From a bacterium (GTDB lineage Bacteria; Patescibacteriota; Gracilibacteria; BD1-5; UBA6164): a DNA stretch of 64,000 nt. A program made the translations under genes and the position numbers. Under the pieces are notes generated by a model. The model saw only the letters and a list, made by a program, of their open reading frames with translations, did not search any database and was not told where the DNA came from. Numbering within the stretch: the stretch's first letter is position 1; each line of letters starts with the position of its first letter. This document shows positions 29,504 to 41,732 of this stretch, one piece after another. The DNA is taken from contig JAGXIW010000003.1 in the NCBI GenBank assembly GCA_024635475.1, positions 434,001 to 498,000 of the forward strand, in the 5' to 3' direction.

Positions 29504-30343
29504 ATGAAAATCGTAATTATCTGATGAACTTGAGTATTTTGACAGTTTTGGAAAAAATACTTTGAAGAAAAATGATTTGAAGTAATAATTTCTTCAAGAA
29601 GTACTACTATAAAGCCAGAGGAAGCAGTAATTCTTTGAGATGTAATTATTTTTAGTGTGAGTATAAGAAATACTGTTAAAATTATAAGAGATTTATTGCC
29701 ATATATTCCTGCAAATAAACTTATAATGGATTTTACAGGAATAAAATTGAAAGCTAGTGAAGAATTGGCTAAATATACTCTCTGAGAAGTTGTTGCTACC
29801 CATCCTATGTTTGGTCCTTGGGCAACATCTCTAGAAAATCAAAATATAGCTTTTGATCCGATAAAAGCTTGAGTTAAATGGGAAAAAATATATAATTTAT
29901 TGAAACAAGATGGTGCCAATATGATAAATATGTCCTCAAAAAAACATGATGAACTTGTCTCAATTGTTCAATCTGCAGTTCATTTTGTAAATCTACTTCT
30001 TGGGCATATACTTAAGAAAAAATGAATAGATATGGGGCAAATTTTGGATATATGAACACCAATTTCTAGGATACAGATGCTTATATTAGCAAGATTTTTA
30101 AATCAAAATGCATCACTTTATACTGATATGCAACTTCATAATGATTATTATAAAGAGTCTATTTTACCAGAAATAAAAAATTATGTAGATTTCTTGGAAG
30201 GTATAATAAATTCTGGAAATGTAGAAAGTTTTGAAAAAGAATTCAATGATGTAAAAGATCATATGTGAAAAAGTTTTTTAGATAAAGCATTATCTACAAC
30301 AAATATAATTGATAAGGAAGTTAGAAAATTTTTAAAAGAATAA
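29504..30343 (+). CDS. tyrA: Prephenate/arogenate dehydrogenase
   Basis: 279 aa. Rossmann start KIVIIGGTGVFGQFWKKYFEEKGFEV, then HPMFGPWA with the conserved His-Pro-Met-Phe-Gly-Pro active-site block, and a helical C-terminal dimerisation domain. NAD specificity and prephenate versus arogenate use cannot be decided by eye. Gives the tyrosine branch of the operon. Confidence 0.92.
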
Positions 30344-30354
30344 TTATTAAAAAT

Positions 30355-31677
30355 ATGTTTGAAAACATCATAGAAGAATTACTTGCTAGATACTTGAGTA
30401 ATCAAGTATCAAAAGAAACAATCTTGAATGATTTATTTGAGAATGCTTTTTTGAAAGAAAAATATGTAAATGAAATAAGAAGAAGTACAAATATCTGAAT
30501 AATTGCAAATGAAATTTTTAAAAGACTTTGACTAGTTTGAGTTTGTAAAATAATGGCTATTTGAGATATAGAATATTTCGGAGAATTAAAAACTTCTTGG
30601 CAAAATCTAATGAAAAATAGTTTAGCTAATATTGATTTAAATAAACTAGGTTGATATGATTTAAACTGACAATGAAGCGAAAAATTATCTGATACTTTGT
30701 ATAATTATATGAATCAGTATTATAATTTTTCAGATCAAAAAGGGGAGGTTATAAATGAAATAATTCCTTGTTATGGTGCTACTGATGGACTTGTTATGAT
30801 TTTGGATGCCCTAAAACAAAAATATTCGGGTAAAAAAATCAATTTTATTTATCCTGAAGCTAGCTTTATGGCAAGTGTAAGTATAGCAAAAACTTATGAT
30901 TTAAATATGATAGGTTTAAATAAACCTGCTAAAAATAATTTTTTTATAACAAAAGCTCAGATTGATTGAATAAAAAATGAACTTGAAAATAATAAGAATA
31001 TATATTATTTTACTACTGTTTGAAATCCAACATGAGAAAAAATCTCTGAAAATGATTTGTATGAAATAATGAAATATATACTTAGATTAGACAAAAATCC
31101 TATTTTTATACTTGATAATGTTTATGTAGGGTTGTTAAAAAAACAGATTTCAAGCAATATGTTTGAAAAAATCTTTAAAGATAGAGAGATTTTTGAAAGA
31201 ATTATATTTTGTGAAAGTCTATCAAAAACTCTTTGAACAACAGGTATTAGACTTGCTTGGATTTGGACAGTTAACAAAGAATTAAGCTTATTTTTAAAGA
31301 AAAATATAATTTTAAAAAAAGCATGATATTCCAAGGTTTTGGATGGGTTAGTTTGTAACTTACTTTCAAATTTAGAAGAAACCACAAAATTTCAAGAAAA
31401 AGAATTTGAATTTATATCTATCCAAAGAATTAATTTTTTAGATTATATCAAACACAATTTCTCTGAGTTTTTTGATTTTGAATCAAGCTCAAATGTAGAA
31501 GATAGAGAAGGAATTTATATATTACTTAAAGTGAATCCAGAGTACAATGCTCAGTACATATTTGCAGAAACTCAGATAATATGAGTAAGTATGAAATTAA
31601 GTGATTGAGATTATATAAGGTATTCTTTTGGGAACACTGATTATTTTTTCATAGAAAAACTTGACATATTTAATTAA
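30355..31677 (+). CDS. Fold-type I PLP aminotransferase (likely aromatic)
   Basis: 440 aa. CYGATDGLVMILDALKQ, YYFTTVGNPTGEKIS, FILDNVYVGLL, and the PLP-lysine segment IIFCESLSKTLGTTGIRLAWI are the standard aspartate-aminotransferase-fold blocks. As last gene of the Phe/Tyr operon it probably transaminates phenylpyruvate and 4-hydroxyphenylpyruvate (inference from context). A strong terminator follows directly. Confidence 0.88.
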
Positions 31678-31724
31678 AATACCATAATTATGTTTAATAT
31701 TTTAAATATAATTATGGTATTTTA
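31676..31724 (+). terminator. Terminator of the aromatic operon
   Basis: AAAATACCATAATTAT pairs with ATAATTATGGTATTTT. The 3' arm ends directly against the ATG of the next ORF at 31725. Confidence 0.85.
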
Positions 31725-32420
31725 ATGCTTGATAATCAATCAACGGAAACTGCTGAAGAAATAAAAAATAATAAACTCTTTCATAATTATGATAGATTTT
31801 TAGATGTATTTTATGAATGTTTTCGAGATAAGGAATTATCTGACCCATGGTGCCAAAAAAATATAAAAAAAAGGGACATTAATGATTGTTGTGCAAATTT
31901 ATTTCATTTTGCAAAGAGGATAGATTGATTTTATGATAAAGAAACAAGAGTTTATGATATAAATTATCTAGTAAAAATATTTAATCAACATGATTATTAT
32001 AGATTTTTAGATGATATATGAAATTTTGCTTTAGATTATTTTATTCCAAAATATATAGAAGCTGGAATTATAGATGATAAATTAAAAAATATTATAGAAA
32101 CAACAAATAATTCGTGGGAAAAGTTAAAAGTTTTATATTATTATAATAAAAAAATATTAGAGTCTAACAATATAAGAAAGGAGCTTGATAATGTGCAATC
32201 AGAAGAAGTAAAAATAAAAGTTCTTCAAACTCTAGAGGTTGCTTCAGAAAAGGAAAATCCTAAAATTAGTCTTATATTAATGGCTGAAATTTATAGAGTA
32301 ATTAGGCACATAAAAAGGATACTAGATATTTCAAAAGAAAGTAATCATTGATTTAAAATAGATTTAAGTAAAATTGATTTTTCTATAACAGATGGGTGAG
32401 AAGAACAAGATATTAATTAA
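31725..32420 (+). CDS. Hypothetical helical protein
   Basis: 231 aa, Asn/Lys/Ile rich, with Trp/His/Cys-containing N-terminal segment (DPWCQKNIKKRDINDCCANLFHFAKRID). No membrane segment or known motif. Its ATG touches the 3' arm of the preceding terminator, so if that ATG is used the message is leaderless or starts inside the hairpin; a later start is possible. It overlaps the convergent tmk stop by 8 bp. Confidence 0.6.
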
Positions 32421-33090
32421 TAATTTCTTTCATTATCATTTCAGTAATTATTTCTTTTCATAATATTTCATCATCTTTTACACAATTTATCACAGTCCAG
32501 TTATATTTCTGGGCTATATTTTTTGCTGTAGCATAAGCATTTTTAAGGTGATTTTCGTCGTCTTCATGAATATCTTTATTTTTATCTCATTTTATGTATT
32601 TTCTTTTTTCTTTTTTTTCAACTAGTTTATTTGCTATAATTGGATTTACATCAAGAAATATTACTTTATCAGGTTTTGGAATTCAAAGTATTTCAAACTC
32701 AAGTTCTAAAAGCCAGTCTAAAAAGATATTTACTTCTTTTTCTCTTTTTTTCTCATCTTTAAATTGTTCAATAATTTTACCAGCTTGATGAATCATATTT
32801 GATGAAACATATCTATTTGCAAGTATGTAATCATATTTATCATATTCTTTTTTTAATTTAAAACTTGAATCAAATCTATCAAGAGCATAAAACAAAGAAG
32901 CAGCTTTAGCAGAAATATCTTTTCCATATTTTCAGTTTAAGTATTGTTCCACAAAAAAAGCTCATTTTTTTCCATATCTAGGGTAATCAATCAATTTAAC
33001 TTTTTTTCAAGAGTTTTCTAAGTATTTTTTTAAAAGTAGTGTTTGAGTTCACTTTCAACTTCAATCTATTCATTCTAGTACTATAAACAT
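32413..33090 (-). CDS. tmk: Thymidylate kinase
   Basis: 225 aa. Phosphorylates dTMP. MFIVLEGIDGSGKGTQTLLLKKYLE has the P-loop with three UGA glycines; DYPRYGKKGA, DRFDSS, NRYVSSNMIHQAGK (DRY-like motif, here NRY) and IFLDVNP follow in order. Longer than typical (about 205-210) by a charged insertion in the lid region. Confidence 0.93.
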
Positions 33091-33125
33091 AAAATGTAAT
33101 TAATAATTAATAATTAACAATAAAA

Positions 33126-33248
33126 ATGAAATATTTGTTAATTAAAGATTATTTTAATTATATAGATTTTTTTAAAAAAACTAGTAAAAAATATAAAAAA
33201 ATAATAATAAAATTACTTATAAAATATATTGATTATTTTGCAAGTTAA
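33126..33248 (+). CDS. Possible small basic ORF
   Basis: 40 aa, very Lys/Ile/Tyr rich (KKTSKKYKKIIIKLLIKYIDYF). It lies in the 226-bp gap between tmk and pilB, without SD or recognisable promoter. Composition could be chance in such AT-rich DNA. Confidence 0.2.
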   Translation: MKYLLIKDYFNYIDFFKKTSKKYKKIIIKLLIKYIDYFAS

Positions 33249-33316
33249 AAAAGTAGAAAAAAAAAGTTTTTAATGATATAATTATTTGGAATTATTTACA
33301 ATATAATTAAAGATAA

Positions 33317-34543
33317 ATGTTAGACAATAAAGAGATCTTAGAAAAAATGGATGTAAGAAAAAATATAGGGGATGTTGTTGATTATGTAAATAGTATATTT
33401 GCAAAGGCTTTGGAAAGAAAAGCATCAGATATACATATAGAACCAACTGAATTTTTCTTGCTTATTAGATTTCGTCAAGATTGAGATTTTTTTATGATTG
33501 ATAAATTAGATAGAGAAAATATTTCACCAATAATAACAAGATTGAAAGTACTTAGTAAAGTAAAAATAGATGAAAATAAAAAGCCACAAGATTGAAAAAT
33601 AGTATATATGGATAGTACAGATAATAAAAATATAGATATAAGAGTATCGACTTTACCTACATCATATTGAGAAAAAATAGTAATGAGAATACTTAAACCA
33701 GATGCCACTTTAACAAATATAGACAAACTGTGATTTATAGATGTAAATCTAGAAAAAGTTAGAGAAGCTTTGAAATCAAGTTATTGAATAATTTTAGTAG
33801 CATGACCAACATGATCTGGTAAATCAACAACACTTTTTTGAGTACTAAAAAATTATAATCCATTAGAACACAATATATCAACACTTGAGGATCCAATAGA
33901 ATACAATATAGAATATGTAAACCAATCACAAGTTAAGCCTGATATCTGATTTACATTTTCAACATGACTAAGATCATTAGTTAGGCAAGATCCAGATATA
34001 ATAATGGTATGAGAAATAAGAGATAAGGAAACTGCTATTTTAGCGGTAGAAGCAGCATTAACTTGACATTTGGTGTTATCAACAATACATACAAATAGTG
34101 CGACAGCCACAATTCAGAGACTGATAAATATGGGAGTTGAAACATTTTTACTTTCCTCTTCTATTAGAATGGTTATAAGTCAAAGACTTTTAAAAAAGAT
34201 TTGTCAAAATTGTAAGAAAGAAAAAAATTTATCAGAACCTTTACTTAAAAAAGTAAGAGATTTTCTTTATCCTATAATGGATAAATCTGAAGTAGATAGC
34301 TTAGTTTTTTATGAATGAGAAGGGTGTGAGAAATGTAATTGATCTTGATTTAAATGAAGACTTTGAATTCATGAAGTACTAATAGTAGAGCCATATTTAG
34401 AGGGGATGATTATAAATAAAGCTAGTGCTAATGAAATGACAGAATTAGCTATAAAAAATTGAATGGTAACAATATTACAAGATGCTTTAATAAAAGCAGC
34501 TATGGGGTTAACAACAGTTGAACAATCGTTACAACTTATATAA
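33317..34543 (+). CDS. pilB: Type IV pilus/type II secretion ATPase PilB (short form)
   Basis: 408 aa; PilB is often 550 or more, so the N-terminal MshEN domain is absent. Motifs: KASDIHIEP, Walker A GPTGSGKST, Asp box STLEDPIEY, Walker B VGEIRDKETA, His box LVLSTIHTNS, and the tetracysteine zinc site CQNC...CEKC. Powers pilus extension from the cytoplasmic face. Followed by the phosphatase and pilC. Confidence 0.94.
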
Positions 34544-34555
34544 TTTATCTTAATT

Positions 34556-37366
34556 ATGGATAGAACTGAAAAAAAAGAATCTTTATTTAAAAAAGTTTGG
34601 TTATGATTATCTAATAAACAAGATAAAAATATACAAGATAATATAATAAAAGACCAAAATGAAAATAATCTTAAAGTTATAGATAATAAGATCATTTATA
34701 CAAAAAATAGAATTGATTTTTATTCTAAAAATGAAGATTATAATAAGGCTTTAGATATGCTTAATAATTTTTATGATAATAATCAAGAAGATGAAAAAGC
34801 CATATCTTTTTATAATAAAGAAAAATTTATTTTGGATGCTTTATTGGTTTGAAAAAAGCCATTTTGGAAAAATTTATTTTGAGAAAAAAATAATTATAAC
34901 GATAAAGTAAAATGAGAAAATTTAAAAAATGAAAAAAAAGAAGCTCCTGAAAATAATCAAGAAAAAAAAGAGATAGAAATTATTTGAAATATCGAACAAA
35001 AAATTGAAGACAGCAAAAATGAATCTTCTATTAAAGAAGAGAATACGACCCCTAAAGAAGTTATTGAAAGTAATGAAAATAATAATATAGAAGTTAGTGA
35101 AATAAGTAAAGGTGATAAAAATTGAAATGAAGATATAAATATAAATAAGTTAGAAGAAAAAAAATTATGAATAAAACTGAAAATTAGAAATGGTTTAGAC
35201 GCAAAAAGTATTGGTGTAGAATATAATCAAATAAAAGAAGATTGAAAAAATCAAGAAAAAGTGGAATTGTTAGAACCAAAGATTGAAAATAATGAAATAA
35301 AATTGTGAATTCAAAAAAATAAACAAGAATTAAATAATATTAATTTAGTTAAAATTGGACATAATCTTATACAAGAAGAAGAAAATAGTCAAGAAAAAAC
35401 TGAAAATGTAAATGAAAAAGAAAAAAATAAATTTTTTATTTCTAATATCTTTGGTTTATCTGGATTAAAAGAAGAGAAAACGATAGATTTATTAACTATA
35501 GTAGATTTTGATTGAGCTATTAAATGAATTAGATTTTTTATAAATATAAAGGACTGGGTGAAAGCTAAAAGTTGAATAGAAGAGGTAAAACAAAAAGAAG
35601 AAAAAGCTTTTAATCTATTGTATGATAAGTTAGATTTACAAAAAGAAAAAAGGAAACAAAAAGATTTATATGATAAAAAATTACAAAAAATACAGAAATT
35701 AAAAAATCTCTTAGAGGATGAAAAAAATAAATATAATAAAAAAATAGAAATAGAAAAATTTAGAGTTAAATTTATTCAAATCAAAGAAATGTTAGATGAA
35801 TTAATTTGATGAAGGAAATACTATGAAGCAATGAATTTGATAAATAGTTTTTTTGAAGAAAATAAGGATAGTATTGCAGTTATAGAATTTTCCAATAAGT
35901 GGAAAAATATATTACAAAAAAAGATAAAAAATCAAGAAGGTAGAAAGGAAAAAGAAATATCTAAAAATATTAGAAAAGAAGCAGAAGACCTGATTTGAGA
36001 ACATATTAATTTATGAAATGAAAATATTAGTACTATTATTGATAAAAAAGATACTAATATAAGTTTATTAGAAAAATTAATTGATAAGTTTAATTTATAT
36101 AAAAAATTAAAAATTAAATTAAAGGAAAAAAATTTAATAGATGAAATTACTTTTCTTATAGAGAGTCAAAATGAAATTAATGAATTATCTAAAAGGAATA
36201 AATTAGAGAATATGCATATGTGACTTATAAAAGAGATAGAAAATGACAGGCTTTTATGATATGAACTTTATGCTAAAATTCTATGAAAAGATAAAATAAC
36301 AGGTGATACATTTTGATTTATGGAAGATGATACAACTTATAAATTTTTTCTTTGAGATGCAACTTGACATTGAATACAAGCATGACTTATAGTTACTTTA
36401 CTTACAAGACTGTTTTATAAATTTTCAAAAAATAATTTTTTGGAAAAAATTGTATTTGAAATAAATAATTGATTAAAACAGGATTTAAGAAGTTGAAATT
36501 TTATTACAGCGATATTTTTTGAAATAGATAAGAAAAATCTTGATAATATACAGTATATATGAATGGGGCATGAACCTATATTAATATATAGAAAAAGTAC
36601 AATGAAAATTGAAAAATTGGTAGCATGATGATTAGCTGCTTGAATAAGATTAATAGGTGATATTGAGCAAATAAAAACTCGTAGCATAAAATTAAATGAT
36701 TGAGATATAGTTTTTGTTTATAGTGATTGAATAGTAGAATCAAGAAATTCAGATAATAAATTACTTTGAATTGATTGATTATCTGATATTTTAGAAAAAA
36801 TATGTTTAAATTTTACATTATGAAAAAACATTGATTTATATAGTTCTATAATAGAAGAATTGAAAATATATAGATGATGAAGTTCTAATTTTTTTGATGA
36901 TGCAACTATTTTTATAATGAAAAGAAATACAGATAAGGATTTATTAGATAAAAAATCAGTATATTTAAAAAATTTATCTATAGAGGAGTGACTGTCTAAA
37001 AAAAATATACATGAACTTGAATGAAAAACCAAAGAGGAAGCAGAAATAGAACTTCTAAAAATAAGAAGAGAAAAACAATTAAAACTTATTATATCTAATT
37101 TGGAAAAACTTTATATAACTTGAGAAATACTTAAGTTAAAACAAGAGGCAATAAGATATATAAAAGAGTGATTTATACACAAAAAAATAAATTTATTTTT
37201 AAAAAAAGCTATAGAAAATGAAAGACAATATAAAATAGATTTGAAAACCCAAAAAATGAAAAGTAAATATTCAGTATTGAAAGATTTATTGAAAAAATGA
37301 GATTATGATACTGTTATAAAGGAAGCTAATGAAATAATATCTTCTGATTGAAATATAACTATATAA
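34556..37366 (+). CDS. Large protein with SpoIIE/PP2C-type phosphatase domain
   Basis: 936 aa. Residues 1-300 are low complexity (Asn, Lys, Glu). A coiled-coil region follows (about 330-560). The phosphatase domain (about 575-800) has the metal-binding GDTFGF, LGDATGHGIQAGL, YIGMGHEPILIY, NDGDIVFVYSDGIVESRN and FFDDATIFI, all hallmarks of SpoIIE/RsbU-type Ser/Thr phosphatases. A charged helical tail ends the protein. Sits between pilB and pilC with 12 and 34 bp spacers, so it probably acts in pilus control. No partner kinase or anti-sigma gene is visible here. Confidence 0.82.
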
Positions 37367-37400
37367 AGTAAGTGAATAATTAATAATTAATTAATGTTTT

Positions 37401-38618
37401 ATGTTTTTTAATGAATTTTACGATAAATATTGAAATTTTGATAATTCTAAATTTTTAACTTTATTAAACAAAGCTAAAAATTTAGAAATAAAAAATAGAA
37501 ATAGAAGATCATTACATAAATCTGCAAAACAGATAGTTTTATTTAGTAGTGTATCAAAAAAAGAAATATGGGGTTTTATTAATAAAATGTCAATATTTAC
37601 AAATTCATGAATTGATATAAAATCAGCATTATCAATAGTTATAAAACAAATTAAAAATCCAAAATTCAAGGATATAATTATAGAAATGAAATTAAATATA
37701 GATCATTGAATAACAATAGCTGAGACAATGCAACAATATCAAAAAATATTTGATTCTTTAGTAACAGCTCTTGTATGAGTATGAGAAAAAACATGACAAT
37801 TATGAAGAATTCTTCAAGAACTTGATAAAAGTTTACTTGAAAATATAGAATTAAAGTGAAAAGTTAAATGAGCGATGATTTATCCTATAATCTTGCTTGT
37901 TTTAACATTTGCAGTAGTTATCTTTATGATGGTATTTATCGTTCCAAAAATTACTGAAACTTTTACAAGAGCAAATATAGCATTACCAAAGTTAACACAG
38001 GTAATAGTAAATGTTTCTAATTTATTCAAAAATGATTTTTTAACTCTTATAGCAATATTTGTATGATTAAATATACTTATTAAATTAATTAAGAAGACCA
38101 ATGCTGGTAAAATGATGTTTGCAAAAATGGTAATTTGAATTCCTGTTTTTTGATCTATATTAAGACAATCAAATATTATATATTTTATAAAATCATTTAC
38201 AATCCTTTTGGATTCATGAGTTTTATTACTAGATGCTTTGAAAATATCAAGTGATGTAGTTCCAAATCTTGTTTATAAAAGAGAAGTAATGAGAATAAAA
38301 AACGAAGTTGAACTTTGATTACCTATATCAAAATCTCTATGATTGAATTTGGATTATGAAGAAAGTTTATATCTAAATAAATTATTCAATGAAGAATTTG
38401 CTTATGTAATAAGTACATGAGAAGAAACTTGAACTTTATCAGATTCTCTTAAAAAAATCTGAGCTAACTATGATGTAGAATTAAAGAGAAAAATATCAAA
38501 TTTATCATCATCTTTAGAACCAATAATCATCGTTATAGTCTGATTTTTGGTCGGTACTATCGTTGTTGGTATAATGCTTCCATTCTTTGAAATGTGAAAG
38601 GTTGCAAAAGAAATTTAA
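37401..38618 (+). CDS. pilC: Type IV pilus inner-membrane platform protein PilC
   Basis: 405 aa. GspF/PilC fold: two repeats of a helical cytosolic domain followed by membrane helices (MIYPIILLVLTFAVVIFMMVFIVPKI and the late IIIVIVGFLVGTIVVGIMLPFFEM). The characteristic GE.TG pattern appears twice (VGEKTGQLG, TGEETGTLS). Partner of PilB. Followed by a strong terminator. Confidence 0.92.
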
Positions 38619-38623
38619 AAAAA

Positions 38624-38667
38624 ATAAAAACTATGTGAATGGATTCCATTCACATAGTTTTTATTTT
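38624..38667 (+). terminator. Terminator of the pil operon
   Basis: AAAAACTATGTGAATGGA/TCCATTCACATAGTTTTT, an 18-bp perfect palindrome followed by ATTTTT. Confidence 0.88.
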
Positions 38668-38738
38668 TGTATAAAATTTGCTCATATTTATATAATATGA
38701 TAAAATAATATAGTTATATTATTCTAATTTTATTAGAA

Positions 38739-39575
38739 ATGTTAAAAGATTTTTTTTCTATATATATACATAATCAAAACTTGATTTATTGAATAATTTT
38801 AGAAATAATTATTATTTTAATTATAGCTGTGATTTTGAAGTATCTTAATACTAAAAGTATTTCTATTTTATTTGAATTGTTATACGAAAAAGTTTATTTA
38901 TTTTATGAAAGTATACTTGGGGAGATGGAAAAAAAATGGATTAAAACTTATATTGTAGTCTTATTTTTTGTGATATTTATATCAAATATGTTGGGAGTAG
39001 TATTAGAATTTGTAGCCCCTATATTTGGAATAGATGAAAAATGAGAATTTATAATGGAACATTATATAACAAACCCGACTTTAAATCTAAATTTTACATT
39101 AGCATTATCTATAAGTAGTATTTTTATGTTACTTGTTATACAATTTTCTAAATTATGATACAAACACTTTTTTCTAGAGTATTTACCAGTTTTTTGAAAA
39201 TGATATATTTTTATGGAAAGATGAAAGTTGAATAAATATATTTATTACTTTTTAAACTTCTTTGTAAAATTATTTGATATAATTTTGTCTTTATTTATAT
39301 CTATATTAGAAATAGTTTGATTGCTTGCAAAAGTTGTTTCTCTAGCTTTTAGATTATTTGGTAATATGGTTTCTTGAAGTATTTTGGTCACTATAATAAT
39401 TATAAGTCTATCCTTAAGCACAAAAGAATTAACATCTTTTCTTTGAGGATTTAGTTTTCCTATAATTTTACCCATTTTTATATATCTACAAGAGATTTTG
39501 ATTGCTTTGGTTCAAGCTTTTGTTTTTCCTTTGCTTGTATCTATTTTTATAAAAACTTCAACATCACATTGATAA
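38739..39575 (+). CDS. atpB: ATP synthase subunit a
   Basis: 278 aa, multiple membrane helices. The conserved proton/sodium-channel arginine is in SLAFRLFGNMVSGSILV and the last-helix motif is LIALVQAFVFPLLVSIFI. The reading frame ends ...SHG with UGA immediately before TAA. First gene of an atpB-E-F group. Confidence 0.92.
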
Positions 39576-39643
39576 ATATTAGTTAATAGGTAATAATTTT
39601 TTATTGTTTATTATGTACTATTTATCATTTAATAATATTAATT

Positions 39644-40087
39644 ATGGAATTAAATTTACAAGCTATAGGAGTAGTCTTTAGTATAGGTTTAACTTGAATA
39701 TGAGCATCTTTATGACAACTATTGCTTACAAGAATGGCTATGGATACTCTTGGGAAAAATCCTAAAATAGGTAAAGAAATACTTATCCAGACAACAGTAT
39801 GAATAACTTTGATAGAATCGATAGTTATCTTTTGATTACTAGTTGCATTTAAGATATTAAATACTGAAATTGATTATGTAACAGCTATAGCAGCTTGATT
39901 ATCTATATGACTTACTTGATTTATAGTATGACTTGGAGAATGAAAACTTATGGCAACATCAATAGAATCACTTAATCGTAATCCAGAAAATAAAAACCAA
40001 GTTTTGATGTTTATGATTTTATTTGCAGCACTTTTAGAGTCTGTTGTTATATTTGGTTTACTTGTTTCTCTTAGTCTACTTAAGTAG
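39644..40087 (+). CDS. atpE: ATP synthase subunit c, duplicated four-helix form
   Basis: 147 aa, twice the normal c subunit. Two homologous hairpins: hairpin 1 has IGLTGIGASLGQ...GKNP...TLIESIVIFGLL, hairpin 2 IGLTGFIVGLGEG...NRNP...LLESVVIFGLL. Each second helix keeps the ion-binding Glu followed by Ser. Hairpin 1 also has Gln in helix 1, so it shows the Q...ES ligand set known from sodium-binding c rings; hairpin 2 has Glu in place of Gln. Both Glu sites remain, unlike many V-type duplicated subunits. Confidence 0.88.
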
Positions 40088-40107
40088 TTTTTTTAAATTA
40101 AATTCTT

Positions 40108-40572
40108 ATGTTTGAAATAGACCCATGATTAGTTGTAGCTCAAATATTAAATTTCTTAATTATGTTTTTTATATTTAAGAAATTTGTATCAGATAGTATG
40201 AGTGATTTAGTTTTGGAAAGAAAAAAATCATTAGAAAAGCTTTTAAGTGCAGATTTTTATTATGATGAAAAAATAAAAAATGCAGAAAAACAAAGACAAG
40301 AAATATTGGATAAAGCTCGCATAGAGTCAAAAGAATATGTAAATCAAAGTCAGGAAATAGCATCAATAAAATCTCAAGAATTAATTCAAAAAGCAAATAG
40401 CGATGTTATGTATATTCTTGATTCATGAAAAAAAGAAGTAGAAAAAGAAAGAGTTGATATGCTTGAAGAAATAGAAGAAAGTGCATTAAATTTATCACTA
40501 GAATTAAATAAAAAATTATTTGGTAATACTTGCCAAAATAGTTCGTTTGTAGATAAACAAATAAAAAAATAA
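40108..40572 (+). CDS. atpF: ATP synthase subunit b
   Basis: 154 aa. A single N-terminal membrane helix (FEIDPGLVVAQILNFLIMFFIFKKFV) followed by a long charged amphipathic helix, the peripheral stalk. Third gene after atpB and atpE. The usual atpHAGDC genes do not follow; a terminator closes the group. Confidence 0.88.
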
Positions 40573-40592
40573 TTCAATTTTTATAATTCATT

Positions 40593-40632
40593 AATAAATC
40601 CTAAGAAATATATTTCTTAGGATTTATTTTTT
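40593..40632 (+). terminator. Terminator of atpBEF
   Basis: AATAAATCCTAAGAAATA/TATTTCTTAGGATTTATT with T-run. Confidence 0.88.
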
Positions 40633-40711
40633 AATATTCATTCATACAAAAGTTGAAATTTGAAATAAAAAGGTTAATATGTTTTAAGGGTATTTTTTAA
40701 TATTATAAACT

Positions 40712-41638
40712 ATGAATTATTTACAAAAAATGGCTAGTTTTACTGAGGATAATCTTCCTTCACTTGATGAGGTTGTTATTTGAGCTTTAGAATTATTTGA
40801 AAATAATGAAATAAAAAAACTTGATGTAAGTGAATTCAAAAAACCATTAATAGCTTGATCTGGTAATGCTATAGTGACAGCAAGAAATATATTTTCTAAG
40901 ATTGATGCAATCTTTTGTGATGAAACAACAATAGATGATTGTTTAAATAAAGATATAGATGGACTTATTATTTGTTCTGCTTCAGGAGAAAAACATGCTA
41001 TAATCTTTGCTGAAAAAGCACTGAAAAAATGAATCAAAACAAAGCTTCTTACCTGCAATCCCAATTCAACTACTTCAAAAATTATTTGAAAAGAAAATAC
41101 TGTTGTAACTCTTAAAAATAGAGAGCCGTATACTTACAATACTTCAACTTATATGTGATGGATATTTGCATTAACTTGAGAAAAAGTAGAAGACATAAAA
41201 AAGTTTATTGAGAATAATATAGATAAAGTATTAAAAAATGTAGATTTTTCTAAATATGATTCATATCTATTAATTACTCCTGATAAGTTTTCTTGAATTA
41301 ATCAACTTTTTTCAGTTAAATTTATTGAATTATTTTGAAGAAAAATAGCAAGGGATGTATTTTCATATGAACATTTAAAACATGCTATAACTGTTGTTCC
41401 AAATAATAAGGAATTGGCTATATCTTTTGGTAAATGAGAATTTTATTTTGAGTGAAACCATATAAATTTTCCATTACCATTAGATGCTGATTTATGAGCT
41501 ATGATTGCAATAGGATATTATGTAATTTGAAAAATCCAGAATTCTCACCCACATTATTTTAAAAAAAGTATATGAAAATATATAGAAAATGTGAATAAAA
41601 CAGATTTTTGAAAATGACTAAAAATTATAGTTGAGTAA
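40712..41638 (+). CDS. SIS-domain sugar isomerase-like protein
   Basis: 308 aa. IAGSGNAIVTARNIF, LIICSASGEKHAIIFAEKALKKGIKTKLLTCNPNSTTSK are the two phosphosugar-binding loops of a SIS domain. The C-terminal half (HLKHAITVVPNNKELAISFGKGEFYFEG) resembles the bifunctional glucose/mannose-6-phosphate isomerases of similar length. Probably aldose-ketose isomerisation; substrate unproven. Precedes a glycosyltransferase. Confidence 0.72.
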
Positions 41639-41732
41639 ATAATGTATCGCTTATATTCTTATATATTGTAGACTGTTTAAAATAATTAATGATTTAACTA
41701 ATCTCATAAATTTATTTTATAAAAAACAATTA

